Source of the DNA: Chitinimonas prasina
GTDB lineage: Bacteria; Pseudomonadota; Gammaproteobacteria; Burkholderiales; Chitinimonadaceae
Assembly: GCF_030160395.1 (NCBI RefSeq)
Contig: NZ_BSOG01000001.1
Coordinates: 1,392,117 to 1,456,116 of the forward strand
Reading direction: 5' to 3'
Length of the DNA stretch: 64,000 nt
Shown here: piece by piece, positions 28,401 through 39,365 of the stretch
Position numbering within the stretch: position 1 is the stretch's first letter
Layout: each line of letters begins with the position of its first letter
Made by a program: the position numbers and the translations under genes
Notes under the pieces: generated by a model
Seen by the model: the letters and a program-made list of their open reading frames with translations, nothing else
What the model was told of the DNA's origin: nothing
The model's database searches: none

Positions 28401-28549
28401 TAGGGCGCAATAAGCAACGGGCATTGCGCCGTATGAATAGAGGCTCAACCTTGGGTTGACACCGAATACAGCAATGGCTACACAAAGCTAATCTCAGCCT
28501 ACGTGAGGTGATAACATACGGCGCAATGCGCGTTGCTTATTGCGCGCTA
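28401..28549. mobile_element. 149-bp element with 35-bp near-perfect inverted repeats
   Basis: The left end 28401-28435 and right end 28515-28549 are inverted copies with two differences; each begins TAGGGCGCAATAAGC or equivalent and is internally palindromic (GGCGCAAT/ATTGCGCC). The interior shares ~70 bp with the element at 27372. There is no transposase and no clear target duplication. It sits directly after a GCCTAACCTTTTAG box (28383-28396) at the end of the preceding gene, so it is either part of a large attC-like site or a MITE that targets such sites. Confidence 0.6.
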
Positions 28550-28607
28550 CGGTGTTCTAGCCGCACGTTACCTCCAACGTTTGGGTTTCAACCTTTTGAG
28601 ATACGCC

Positions 28608-28859
28608 ATGGCAACACGAGAAGAGACAGAAGTAGCCATCGCTACTCTTCGCAAAGAACTCGACGGCAACGAGTCAGAATACAGTTTTCACATTCCTGGC
28701 TGGTCACCAGAGACCTCGAGCATGGGATTTCGTTGGATGCAAAGCCAACTCTGGGAAGGCTTCTATGTAACATATCGCATCGATCATGCGGTCAAGCGCA
28801 TTCAATTCAAGTGTTGGGAGTATGGAGAGTCAGAGCCTGCTTGGCAACAACTTGACTAG
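28608..28859 (+). CDS. Small hypothetical protein, cassette-like
   Basis: 83 residues starting MATREETEVAIATLRKEL. Acidic, with many aromatic residues (WSPETSSMGFRWMQSQLWEGFYVTY, IQFKCWEYGESEPAWQQLD). No family recognised and no membrane segment. The ATG at 28608 was preferred to upstream starts because the upstream sequence belongs to the inverted-repeat element. It is on the same strand as its neighbours and is followed by a strong hairpin. Reality is supported mainly by its protein-like composition and position in the array. Confidence 0.5.
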   Translation: MATREETEVAIATLRKELDGNESEYSFHIPGWSPETSSMGFRWMQSQLWEGFYVTYRIDHAVKRIQFKCWEYGESEPAWQQLD

Positions 28860-28860
28860 C

Positions 28861-28904
28861 GCGTAGGACAATGGGAGGGAGGAGTCCATCCCATTACCCT
28901 ACGC
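28861..28904. repeat. Hairpin closing the third island gene
   Basis: Arms GCGTAGGaCAATGGG (28861-28875) and CCCATTaCCCTACGC (28890-28904) match at 13 of 15 positions, starting 1 bp after the stop codon. The GTAGG...CCTAC outline resembles the other palindromes in the island. It may be a terminator or a cassette recombination site. Confidence 0.55.
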
Positions 28905-29000
28905 TCGAAGCGGCCGCCGTACAATTTGTGCTAGGATAACCACTGTAGGTCATTGGTGATCAATTATTCGTTTTAACCGTCGAGCAATCAGGTAACTCAT

Positions 29001-29387
29001 ATGGGCATGGACTTACGCAACAAGCACGGACAGGAATTCTACTTTACAACAATTGGCTGGGCTTTCTACATTAATTTGGCGATATTGCACTACGGTTGGG
29101 AAGCAATAGGTACAGTTGCTCCAAGGAATTGGGATGGCGATAAGAGCCCTTGGCAGGGAGAGTACGATTGGAATGCGGGTCAAGTTGTAGCAGCACAAGA
29201 TGCAATCGCGTTTGCCATTGCGCTTAATGCCTATATCGCCGACCCGGCACGGGAAGAAAAGAAGGCATTGCTCGCGAAAATGTTCCATGAAGAAGCTGGG
29301 ATTTCCGTTGAGCTAGATGTCGATGATAGGGAATTGATTACAGCGTTCATCGAATTTGCCTTAAAGGGCGAGTTTGAAACTTGGTAG
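29001..29387 (+). CDS. Hypothetical protein, island gene 4
   Basis: 128 residues (an ATG two codons downstream is also possible). The N-terminal part MGMDLRNKHGQEFYFTTIGWAFYINLAILHYGWEAIGT is followed by PRNWDGDKSPWQGEYDWNAGQVVAAQDAIAFAIALNAYI and an acidic C-terminal helix. Small bacterial proteins with a similar 'GW...L..A...GW.P.GT' opening exist, but I cannot name a function. Low-GC codon use like its neighbours. A GGGGCAGC/GCTGCC palindrome follows at about 29402-29434. Confidence 0.55.
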   Translation: MGMDLRNKHGQEFYFTTIGWAFYINLAILHYGWEAIGTVAPRNWDGDKSPWQGEYDWNAGQVVAAQDAIAFAIALNAYIADPAREEKKALLAKMFHEEAGISVELDVDDRELITAFIEFALKGEFETW

Positions 29388-29527
29388 GAGATTAGCGAGT
29401 GGGGCAGCGGGATGATGGCCTCAAGCTGCCATTGCCCTACGTGCTGTTTGTGGATCACTAGCGACCAGCAGCAGATGTTTAGCCTCATGAGCATTTCTCA
29501 AATTTTCAAAACACCAGTAGATAGAAG

Positions 29528-29983
29528 ATGCACAGAATGAATGAACACCAACTATTCGGACCTGCGTCTACCTGCCAAAGTCTCCAAGAGTTGATATCGC
29601 TGGCGCAATGCATCGTGGGGGATGAAGCGAGATGTGCCATTACTGCTTATGGAATGCTGCTTGGGGCACGATCTGCGCCGGTAGGTGACTACCGCGAAAG
29701 CGCCTTGGGCGTGCTTAACAGTCTCGGTGTGGCGAAAATGGAATTGGATAAATCATCTTGCCATACTGAGCCCACTGTAATGGTTACCGCTGCGATGCTT
29801 TCTGCAGCCCAAAAATTCGTCGATGAGATGACGATACCCTGCACGGAATGGCCAACCTCCACCGAAGTCGTCACTTACGTTGCTGAGTTTGCCGCAAGAT
29901 ATGCATACGCCGGCCCGTGGAGGCGGACGCTTCTTGGGCAGCATGGTCAAGTCATCGGGTTGGAAGTATTAAGCACGCGCTGA
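29528..29983 (+). CDS. Hypothetical protein, island gene 5
   Basis: 151 residues from ATG 29528, or 148 from the ATG at 29537. Mostly helical and soluble, with several cysteines (TCQSLQELISLAQCIVGDEARC) and a C-terminal YVAEFAARYAYAGPWRRTLLGQ. No family recognised. It is the last gene of the AT-richer island, on the same strand as the other four. No distinctive cassette motif was found on either side. Confidence 0.5.
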   Translation: MHRMNEHQLFGPASTCQSLQELISLAQCIVGDEARCAITAYGMLLGARSAPVGDYRESALGVLNSLGVAKMELDKSSCHTEPTVMVTAAMLSAAQKFVDEMTIPCTEWPTSTEVVTYVAEFAARYAYAGPWRRTLLGQHGQVIGLEVLSTR

Positions 29984-30288
29984 GCGTGTTTTCTGGCGTA
30001 ATCATGTCCGCTCGGTCGGGACGCAGCCTGTTGACTCGGCACTTTGCAAATCCACAGATCACAACCACCAACCCGCGGACTACGTAGCCGTCCGTACCCG
30101 CACCAGCCCAAACAATCAGCCGCCACCACACCCTCCCACCCAGCGCTGCCATCAAACACCCGCCACCACCCCACCGCCCGTCGCAAAGCCTTGACGAATA
30201 GGGCAAGCCCGGGCCGCCAGTGGCGGCTGGCTCCGGTATAATCCGCCCCCTTTCCCTCCCCAGAGTTCGCCCTGCCGGGCGGCCACGC
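29984..30288. other. Right edge of the island and leader of the RNase II-family gene
   Basis: GC content returns to chromosomal levels across this gap. No gene is seen. A TATAAT at 30237-30242, about 47 bp before the ATG, may be the -10 of the exonuclease promoter; no good -35 lies at the right distance. Confidence 0.4.
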
Positions 30289-32268
30289 ATGAACGTCTTT
30301 TACGAAGAAAGCGGTGACTTCAAGGTTGCTGCCATCATGAGCGAGTCCGACGCCAATCTGCAGATTGAGGACGCGCGCGGTAAGCGCAGCAAGATCAAGG
30401 CTGTGGATGTGCGGTTGCGCTTCGACAAGATCGCCCTGGCCGATTTCATGCCGCAGGCGCAGGCCATGGCCGAGCAGCTGGATCTCGACTTTTTGTGGGA
30501 GGTGGCGGGTACCGAGGAGTTCGGCTTTCTGGAGCTGGCCCGCGAGTACTACAGCCCCAACCCTACGGCGCTGGAGCAAGCTGCCCTGGTGGTGCGCCTG
30601 CATGGTGCGCCCATGTATTTCTACCGCAAGGGCCGGGGCCGCTACAAGGCTGCGCCCGAGGACAACCTGCGGGCGGCCAAGTCCGGTATGGAGAAGAAGG
30701 CCCGCGAGGCGGCGTTGATGGCCGAGTGGCAGCGCGAGCTGCAGGCCGGTGCCTTGCCCGAGGTGCTGAAATCGCATATCCGCACCCTGCTGCACCGGCC
30801 GGACAAGAACACCATCGAATGGAAGGCCGTGGCCGCCGCCGCCGATGCGGCGCAGAAGTCGCCGCTGCGCCTGCTGGCCGGCTGTGGCGCCATACCCGAT
30901 GTGGAGACCTGGCTGCTGGATGGCTTTCTCAGCGAGTACTTCCCCAAGGGGACGGGCTTTCCGGCCATGGAGCTGCCGGCGGCCCCGACGGATCTGCCCG
31001 ATGCCGGGGTGCGTGCCTTCTCCATCGACGATGCCGCCACTACCGAGATTGACGATGCGCTGTCGGTAACGGTGCTGCCCGATGGCAATACCCGCGTGGG
31101 CATCCATATCGCGGCGCCTACCCTGGGCATGGCGGCCGATGCCACCATGGAGCAGGTAGTGCTGGCGCGGCTGTCTACCGTTTATTTCCCCGGCGACAAG
31201 ATCACCATGCTGCCCGATGCGGTGGTGGAGTCGTTTACGCTGTCGGAAGGCCGCGACTGCCCGGCGGTGAGCCTGTATGTGACGGTGAACCCCGATCTGC
31301 AGGTGATCGCCAGCGAAAGCCGGCTGGACCGCGTGCACATTGCGGCCAACCTGCGCCACCACGATCTGGACCCGGTGTTCAACGAGGAGACGGTGGCCCA
31401 GCCCGACGGCGGCCCCGATTACCCGTGGAAGGCCGAGCTGATGTTCCTCTGGCGCTTTGCCATTGCGCTGGAGATAGGCCGTGGCAAGCACGACCCCAAC
31501 CGGGTGGAACGGCCGGACTACAGCTTTGCCATCGACCGCGACGAGGCGGGCGGCAAGCGTGTGCGCATCTATCCGCGCAAGCGCGGCAGCCCCATGGACA
31601 AACTGGTGGCCGAGCTGATGATTCTGTGCAACTCCACCTGGGGCAAACAGCTGGCCGATGCGCGGATTCCCGCCATCTACCGCGCCCAGGCCATGGGCCG
31701 GGTGCGCATGACCACCCAGCCCTCGCCCCATGTGGGCCTGGGGGTGGCGCAGTACAGCTGGGCCAGCTCGCCGCTGCGCCGCGCGGCCGATTTCATCAAC
31801 CAGCAGCAATTGGTGGCCATGCTGCAGGGCACGCCACCGCGCTATGCCCCGCGCGACCCCATGCTGTTTGCGGCCCTGCGCGATTTTGACCAGACCTACA
31901 ACGCCTATGCCGAATTCCAGGGCCGGATGGAGCGCTACTGGTGCCTGAAGTGGCTGGAGCAGGAGGGCGTGCGCGAGATAGGCGCAACCGTGATCAAGGA
32001 AAACCTGGTGCGCTTTGATGGCCTGCCCTTGATTCTGCGGATTGCCGGCCTGCCCGAACTGGCACGCGGCACCCCGGTCAAGCTGCAGTTGATCAGCACC
32101 GACTATCTCGACCTGGCACTGGAATGCCGCCTGCTGGAAGCCGGCGAGCCGGTTGCCGTGGTGGAAGAGGAAGAAGAAGTGGCCGAGGCGGCGGAAGTCC
32201 CCGAGGAACTGGCTGAGCCCGCCGTGGCCGAAACACCTGTAGCACCGGCCCCCCCGGCCGAGGAGTAA
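30289..32268 (+). CDS. RNase II/RNB-family 3'-5' exoribonuclease
   Basis: 659 residues from ATG 30289 (MNVFYEESGDFKVAAIMS). The catalytic RNB domain begins at about residue 240 with FSIDDAATTEIDDALSV, the metal-binding aspartates of RNase II, and continues with GIHIAAP, FPGDKITMLPDAVVESFTLSEGRDCPA and YSWASSPLRRAADFINQQQL. Family members degrade single-stranded RNA processively. The ~25 C-terminal residues are a low-complexity Glu/Ala/Val/Pro tail (VVEEEEEVAEAAE). It is followed 7 bp later by a small zinc-ribbon-like gene in the same operon. It is shorter than RNase R and closest to the betaproteobacterial RNase II-like group. Confidence 0.9.
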   Translation: MNVFYEESGDFKVAAIMSESDANLQIEDARGKRSKIKAVDVRLRFDKIALADFMPQAQAMAEQLDLDFLWEVAGTEEFGFLELAREYYSPNPTALEQAALVVRLHGAPMYFYRKGRGRYKAAPEDNLRAAKSGMEKKAREAALMAEWQRELQAGALPEVLKSHIRTLLHRPDKNTIEWKAVAAAADAAQKSPLRLLAGCGAIPDVETWLLDGFLSEYFPKGTGFPAMELPAAPTDLPDAGVRAFSIDDAATTEIDDALSVTVLPDGNTRVGIHIAAPTLGMAADATMEQVVLARLSTVYFPGDKITMLPDAVVESFTLSEGRDCPAVSLYVTVNPDLQVIASESRLDRVHIAANLRHHDLDPVFNEETVAQPDGGPDYPWKAELMFLWRFAIALEIGRGKHDPNRVERPDYSFAIDRDEAGGKRVRIYPRKRGSPMDKLVAELMILCNSTWGKQLADARIPAIYRAQAMGRVRMTTQPSPHVGLGVAQYSWASSPLRRAADFINQQQLVAMLQGTPPRYAPRDPMLFAALRDFDQTYNAYAEFQGRMERYWCLKWLEQEGVREIGATVIKENLVRFDGLPLILRIAGLPELARGTPVKLQLISTDYLDLALECRLLEAGEPVAVVEEEEEVAEAAEVPEELAEPAVAETPVAPAPPAEE

Positions 32269-32275
32269 GTCTGTC

Positions 32276-32824
32276 ATGCAGCCCAATAATCGTATCGATC
32301 ATTTCCTGCCCGTGCGTTTTGGCAACGGCACCCTGGTCAAGCAGTTCTCCAAGCCTTGCATCAAGTGCCAGCAGTTGCTGCACGCACGCCATATGCACGG
32401 CATTGCCCGCGTGGTGGAAGACCATATGGCGCTGGCTGCCACGGCCCATTGCCCTAGCTGCCATACCCAGTTCCCCATCGCCTGCGTGATCGACAACGAG
32501 AAGCGGGTGCGCCGGGTGGTGCTGCCTAACTTTCTGTTCAAGCTCTACCTGCGTAGCCTGCCGGCCAATGCCATCGAGCAGAAGGCCCGCGAGGACGGCC
32601 AGGCCCAACTGGCGCGCGAGCAGCCCGCCCCCCAGGCGGCCCCGGTGCCGAGCGTGGATTACCCCCGCGCCGATGCCGTGCTGGGCCAGTACCAGGGCAA
32701 GCCCATACCGGCCTATATCGTGGTGAATGGTCAGGAAGTGCCGTTCGACCGGGTAGAACCCGAAGGGCGGGTGGCTAACGGTGAATACCTGCTGGATGGC
32801 TGTTTCGTCTATAAAGCGGCTTGA
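32276..32824 (+). CDS. Hypothetical protein with two CxxC motifs
   Basis: 182 residues. Cysteine pairs in PCIKCQQLL (about residues 28-31) and HCPSCHTQF (about 60-63) suggest a zinc-binding site. A Pro/Ala linker at about 115-130 separates a C-terminal segment (YIVVNGQEVPFDRVEPEGRVANGEYLLDGCFVYKAA). I do not recognise the family. It starts 7 bp after the exoribonuclease stop, so the two are almost certainly co-transcribed; a role in RNA metabolism is possible but unproven. Confidence 0.7.
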   Translation: MQPNNRIDHFLPVRFGNGTLVKQFSKPCIKCQQLLHARHMHGIARVVEDHMALAATAHCPSCHTQFPIACVIDNEKRVRRVVLPNFLFKLYLRSLPANAIEQKAREDGQAQLAREQPAPQAAPVPSVDYPRADAVLGQYQGKPIPAYIVVNGQEVPFDRVEPEGRVANGEYLLDGCFVYKAA

Positions 32825-32866
32825 TTTGTACCCAACCAGTGGCAGCTTACCCACTGCCGCTCCCCA

Positions 32867-32981
32867 AGAGCCACGAACAAAACCCTTCTGGCGTTGTTGT
32901 GCAAGCTTGCCGTACCCACCTGTACTGTCTACGCTTGCACGCCTAGCCAGAACCGCTACGCTGGGCTTTGTTAGCGGCTCT
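32867..32981. mobile_element. 115-bp MITE-like inverted-repeat element upstream of gcvT
   Basis: The ends AGAGCCaCgAACAAAaCCC and, inverted, AGAGCCgCtAACAAAgCCC match at 15 of 19 or more positions. No coding capacity. The right end lies 28 bp before the gcvT ATG, so the element forms most of the gcvT leader and may carry or disrupt its promoter. The end sequence differs from that of the element at 10562. Confidence 0.65.
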
Positions 32982-33009
32982 ACAAAACGATTCTCATAAG
33001 GAAGACAAC

Positions 33010-34107
33010 ATGGCTCAACGTACCCCCCTGTTCGATGCGCACCTGGCCGCCAACGGCAAGATCGTGGACTTTGCCGGCTGGGAGATGCCGATCAACTACG
33101 GCTCCCAGATCAAGGAGCACGAGGCGGTGCGCGGCGATGCAGGCATGTTCGATGTGTCGCACATGACGGCCGTGGACGTGCGTGGCGAGCGGGCTACCGA
33201 GTTCTTCCAGAAGCTGATCGGCAACGATGTGGCCAAGCTGGGTTTCGAGGGCAAGGCACTGTATTCGGGCATGTTGAACGAAGCCGGTGGCGTGATCGAC
33301 GACCTGATTGTCTACAAGACCAGCTGGGGCTACCGCGTGGTGGTGAACGCGGGCACCACCGACAAGGACTTGGCCTGGATGGCGCCGATCGCGGCATCGT
33401 TCCACGTGGAACTGACCCCGCGCCGCGACCTGGCCATGATTGCCGTACAAGGCCCCAACGCCATTGCCAAGGCCCAGGCTGCCCGCCCGGACGCTGCCGA
33501 GTTGATTGCCGGCCTGCAGGTGTTCCAGGGCTTGCCCATGGGTGACTGGTTCTTTGCCCGTACCGGCTATACCGGCGAAGACGGCCTGGAAATCTCCATG
33601 CCGGCGGCCGAGGCGATTCCTTTCTGGAACGCCCTGATCGCTGCTGGTGTGGCCCCCGCAGGCCTGGGCGCGCGCGATACCCTGCGCCTGGAAGCCGGCA
33701 TGAACCTGTACGGCAACGAGATGGACGACAACACCTCGCCCCTGGCCGCCGGCATGGGCTGGACCATTGCCTGGGAGCCGGCAAGCCGTGATTTCGTGGG
33801 CCGCAGCGTGGTGGAAAAGGAAAAAGCCGCACGCGCCGCCGGTGGCGCCCTGCTCAAGCAGGTGGGCTTGGTCTACGAAGGCAAGGGCGTGCTGCGTGGC
33901 CATATGAAGGTGGTGGCTGAATCCGGCGAGGGTGAGATCACCTCCGGCACCTTCTCGCCGTCCTTGCAGGTATCCATCGCCATGGCCCGCGTGCCGCTGG
34001 CCGTCAAGGTAGGCGACACCGTGCAGGTGGATGTGCGCGGCACCCTGCAACCGGCCCGCGTGGTGAAGATGCCCTTTGTGCGCAATGGCAAGAAGGTTTA
34101 CGAGTGA
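33010..34107 (+). CDS. gcvT: Aminomethyltransferase, glycine cleavage T protein
   Basis: 365 residues. It transfers the methylene group from the lipoyl arm of GcvH to tetrahydrofolate, releasing ammonia. The start [31 protein letters not shown], with AAGGAAG upstream, is typical. Folate-binding and catalytic segments MFDVSHM, GDDLIVY-like [17 protein letters not shown] and [20 protein letters not shown] are present. GcvH and GcvP follow in the same direction but are separated by two unrelated genes. No glycine riboswitch was recognised upstream. Confidence 0.97.
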   Translation: MAQRTPLFDAHLAANGKIVDFAGWEMPINYGSQIKEHEAVRGDAGMFDVSHMTAVDVRGERATEFFQKLIGNDVAKLGFEGKALYSGMLNEAGGVIDDLIVYKTSWGYRVVVNAGTTDKDLAWMAPIAASFHVELTPRRDLAMIAVQGPNAIAKAQAARPDAAELIAGLQVFQGLPMGDWFFARTGYTGEDGLEISMPAAEAIPFWNALIAAGVAPAGLGARDTLRLEAGMNLYGNEMDDNTSPLAAGMGWTIAWEPASRDFVGRSVVEKEKAARAAGGALLKQVGLVYEGKGVLRGHMKVVAESGEGEITSGTFSPSLQVSIAMARVPLAVKVGDTVQVDVRGTLQPARVVKMPFVRNGKKVYE

Positions 34108-34116
34108 GTCTGAGCA

Positions 34117-34139
34117 AGCGCCTCGTTGAGGCGCTTTTT
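34117..34139 (+). terminator. Rho-independent terminator after gcvT
   Basis: A perfect 8-bp stem AGCGCCTC-gtt-GAGGCGCT is followed by a T-run (TTTTTCTTG). It starts 9 bp after the gcvT stop. Confidence 0.88.
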
Positions 34140-34160
34140 CTTGTTTGCCTGGGGGCCGCC

Positions 34161-35045
34161 ATGAGCGCAGAACGACCCAAGGATGACGATGCCCTGCAGG
34201 AATTCCTGATCTGGCAGAGCCGGGATGTGGCGGCAGTGGAGCAGCGTTTTCGCGCCACCATGGCGGCTTATCCCGATGGCAGCAGCGAGCAGGCCCAGGT
34301 GGCAACCCAGGTGGCCCGCACCCTGGGGTTGCAGCAGCGCTTTGACGAAGGCCATGCCCTGCTGGATCAGCTGGCCCCCCGGCTGGATGCGCTGCCGCCC
34401 ATCGTGACGGTGCGCTACCTGCTGGAACGCGGCCGGCTGTTCAACTCCGGCAAGCAGAAGGATAAGGCCCGCCCCCTGTTCGAACAGGCCTGGGACAAGG
34501 CGCGCACCATAGAGGCCGACTACCTGGCGGTGGACGCCGCCCATATGGTGCCGTTTACCGTAGCGCCGGCCGAGCAACTGGCCTGGAACCTCAAGGCCGT
34601 GGCCTATGCCGAAGCCAGCAGACAGCCCAGGGCCAAGCGCTGGCTGGCCTCGCTCTACAACAATATCGGCATGGCCTACCAGGACATGGGCCAGTACGAG
34701 CCCGCCCTGGCTTACTTCGAGAAACAGCTGGCCGAGCGCCGCCAGCAAGGCCAAGCCGGGCCGCTGCGGGTTGCCCGCTGGATGGTGGCCCATGTGCACA
34801 GGCTCATGGGCAGGCACGAAGCCGCCCTGGCCGAGCAACAGGCACTGGAGCGCGACAATGCCGCAGCAGGCGAGGTGGACGGCTATGTGTTCGAGGAGCT
34901 GGCCGAGCTGTACCTGGCCCGCCAGCAGGGCGACGAGGCCAGGCGTTACTTTGGTCTGGCCCATGCGGCGCTGTCGCAGGATGCCTTCCTGCAACGCGAT
35001 CAAGCCGAGCGGCTGGCACGGATGAAGCTGCTGGCCGGGCAGTAG
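34161..35045 (+). CDS. TPR-containing protein
   Basis: 294 residues from ATG 34161, preceded by GGGGGCC. A GTG start at 34104 would overlap the gcvT stop and encode a signal-peptide-like leader (LVEALFLVCLGAAMSA), but that leader is the translation of the gcvT terminator hairpin, so I prefer the downstream ATG. The protein is helical; about residues 170-270 contain TPR-type repeats (ASLYNNIGMAYQDMGQYEPALAYFEKQL, VFEELAELYLARQQGDEARRYFGLA). Role unknown; it lies between gcvT and gcvH. Confidence 0.72.
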   Translation: MSAERPKDDDALQEFLIWQSRDVAAVEQRFRATMAAYPDGSSEQAQVATQVARTLGLQQRFDEGHALLDQLAPRLDALPPIVTVRYLLERGRLFNSGKQKDKARPLFEQAWDKARTIEADYLAVDAAHMVPFTVAPAEQLAWNLKAVAYAEASRQPRAKRWLASLYNNIGMAYQDMGQYEPALAYFEKQLAERRQQGQAGPLRVARWMVAHVHRLMGRHEAALAEQQALERDNAAAGEVDGYVFEELAELYLARQQGDEARRYFGLAHAALSQDAFLQRDQAERLARMKLLAGQ

Positions 35046-35080
35046 TGATTTGGTTCATGTACAACGCGACAGATAAGTCT

Positions 35081-35107
35081 CTGTAGCAGCAGCGTAACTG
35101 CCTACAG
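35081..35107 (+). promoter_or_regulatory. Hairpin between the TPR gene and gcvH
   Basis: CTGTAGCAG and CTGcCTACAG pair around a short loop. It is followed by a -10-like TAGAAT (35114-35119) about 80 bp before the gcvH ATG. It could be a terminator for the TPR gene or part of the gcvH control region; it does not resemble a glycine riboswitch. Confidence 0.35.
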
Positions 35108-35199
35108 ATTTGGTAGAATCCGCGCAAAATCCAACCGTGCCTGATGGCCGGTCCGATAATCCGGCGCCAAAAGCGCCACACCCAAACGGAAGCGATCCC

Positions 35200-35589
35200 A
35201 TGAGCACCCATATCCCCAGCGATCTGAAATACGTTGCCAGCCACGAGTGGCTGCGCGTTGAAGCCGACGGCAGCGTGACCGTGGGCATTACCGACCACGC
35301 CCAGAGCCTGCTGGGCGATGTGGTGTTCGTGGAAGTTCCCAAGGTGGGTGCCCAACTGGCTGCCGACGAGCAGGCTGGCGTGGTGGAGTCGGTCAAGTCC
35401 GCTTCCGATGTGTACGCCCCGATTGCTGGCGAGATTCTCGCCGTGAACGAATCCCTGGCCGATGCCACCGAGTCGGTCAACACCGACCCCTACGGTGCAG
35501 GCTGGTTCTTCAAGATCAAGCCGGCCAACCCAGCTGATCTGGACGGCCTGATGGACGCCGCTGCCTATGGCAAGGAAATCGGCGCCTGA
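35200..35589 (+). CDS. gcvH: Glycine cleavage system H protein
   Basis: 129 residues. The lipoylated carrier that shuttles the aminomethyl intermediate between GcvP, GcvT and the L protein. The lipoyl-lysine is Lys66 in the conserved [12 protein letters not shown], and [11 protein letters not shown] and [20 protein letters not shown] are standard. The start gives the usual length. GcvP follows after a small exported protein. Confidence 0.97.
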   Translation: MSTHIPSDLKYVASHEWLRVEADGSVTVGITDHAQSLLGDVVFVEVPKVGAQLAADEQAGVVESVKSASDVYAPIAGEILAVNESLADATESVNTDPYGAGWFFKIKPANPADLDGLMDAAAYGKEIGA

Positions 35590-35617
35590 TCCAGTCACCG
35601 AGCACAGGAGGCACCCC

Positions 35618-36025
35618 ATGCTGCGCCTGAAATCTACCCTCGCTGCCCTGTTGCTGGCTGCCGCACCCATGCTGGCCCTTGCGGACAAGGCCTTCGACGG
35701 GGTGTGGCAGGCGCAGCACGGCGAGTATCTCATCGTCACCACCAGCGGCACGGTGCTGATCGGCATGGAACTGATACCGAACAGCGCCAGCCAGCCTGAG
35801 CTGGCCGGGCCGCTCTCCGGCACCTGGGCCGATACCCTGCTGGCCCAGCTGGGGCAGGCCGGCGAGTTTGCCGGCACGCTCAATAGCGGCAAGCTCAGCC
35901 TGCCCATGCGCGGCCGCCTGCTGGCCCCCGGCGAGCTGGAAGTGACGGTGCTGGGCTGCTCCCGCCCCGGCGAGAGCTGCGCCGATACCGCCAGCATGGT
36001 GGTGCGCTACAAGAAAGTGCTCTGA
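35618..36025 (+). CDS. Small exported protein of unknown function
   Basis: 135 residues from ATG 35618, which has CAGGAGG upstream. A clear signal peptide (MLRLKSTLAALLLAAAPMLALA) is followed by a beta-rich domain (KAFDGVWQAQHGEYLIVTTSGTVLIGMELIP) and a possible disulphide pair (GCSRPGESC). No family recognised. It is periplasmic by prediction, sits 28 bp after gcvH and about 100 bp before gcvP, and has no obvious link to glycine cleavage. Confidence 0.7.
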   Translation: MLRLKSTLAALLLAAAPMLALADKAFDGVWQAQHGEYLIVTTSGTVLIGMELIPNSASQPELAGPLSGTWADTLLAQLGQAGEFAGTLNSGKLSLPMRGRLLAPGELEVTVLGCSRPGESCADTASMVVRYKKVL

Positions 36026-36124
36026 CGCTGCGCACAAGCATTACCCGCCGGTCGCCACAAGCGGCCGGTTTGCCATTTTGAATATCGCCCCGTGCGATGA
36101 ACCATACCTAGTAAGGGTCATACC

Positions 36125-38992
<2,868 letters not shown>

Positions 38993-39029
38993 GAGCCGGT
39001 TTTGAATTAAGTCATTGATTGCTGATATC

Positions 39030-39190
39030 GGGCTGTGCAGGCGCCAGGGAAACCCTGGCGCTAAGCGTCAAAGCAGCCTGATACAGTCGGCTCTTCCCTG
39101 ATTTAATCCACACCCTCCGCCCTCGCTCTGCAACGGAAGTCCACGTTGCACGGTGCGTGGAGAGAACCTCGCTGACGCTCGTCATCACTT
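39030..39190 (+). repeat. Dispersed ~130-160-bp repeat, copy A
   Basis: It contains the palindrome GCGCCAGGG-aaa-CCCTGGCGC (39041-39061), then a CAGCCTGA...GGCTCTTCC block, CCGCCCTCGC and ACCTCGCTGACGCTCGT, in the same order as the tandem copies at 45814-46296. It lies in the 372-bp gap after gcvP, which holds no gene. Confidence 0.7.
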
Positions 39191-39321
39191 TGAATTAGCT
39201 GCATTTTTAGTGCTTAAGCTCATAACTGGCTCCGAGAGCCTGGCGTTGGCCGCCACCGAGGTGGTGCGCTGCGGAGAGTCTGGGTGTGCCCCCACGCCCT
39301 GCTAATGAGTTAAAGTGTTTG

Positions 39322-39343
39322 AAGCCCGGCCTGGTCCGGGCTT
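39322..39343 (+). terminator. Hairpin just upstream of the small TPR gene
   Basis: A perfect 8-bp stem AAGCCCGG-(6 nt)-CCGGGCTT lies about 23 bp before the ATG at 39366. Only a weak T-run follows. It may terminate upstream transcripts or lie in the leader of the TPR gene. Confidence 0.45.
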
Positions 39344-39365
39344 CTGTTCATAGGGAGTCCGATTC

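Noticed and set aside
28508-28855. 115-codon plus-strand open frame
   Set aside because: It starts inside the inverted-repeat element and overlaps the more protein-like gene at 28608 in another frame.
29947-32286. 779-codon minus-strand open frame
   Set aside because: Antisense to the RNase II-family gene; histidine/glycine-rich nonsense typical of a GC-rich shadow frame.
32825-33009. Glycine riboswitch upstream of gcvT
   Set aside because: Looked for because gcv genes often carry one; the leader is mostly the inverted-repeat element and no aptamer pattern was seen.
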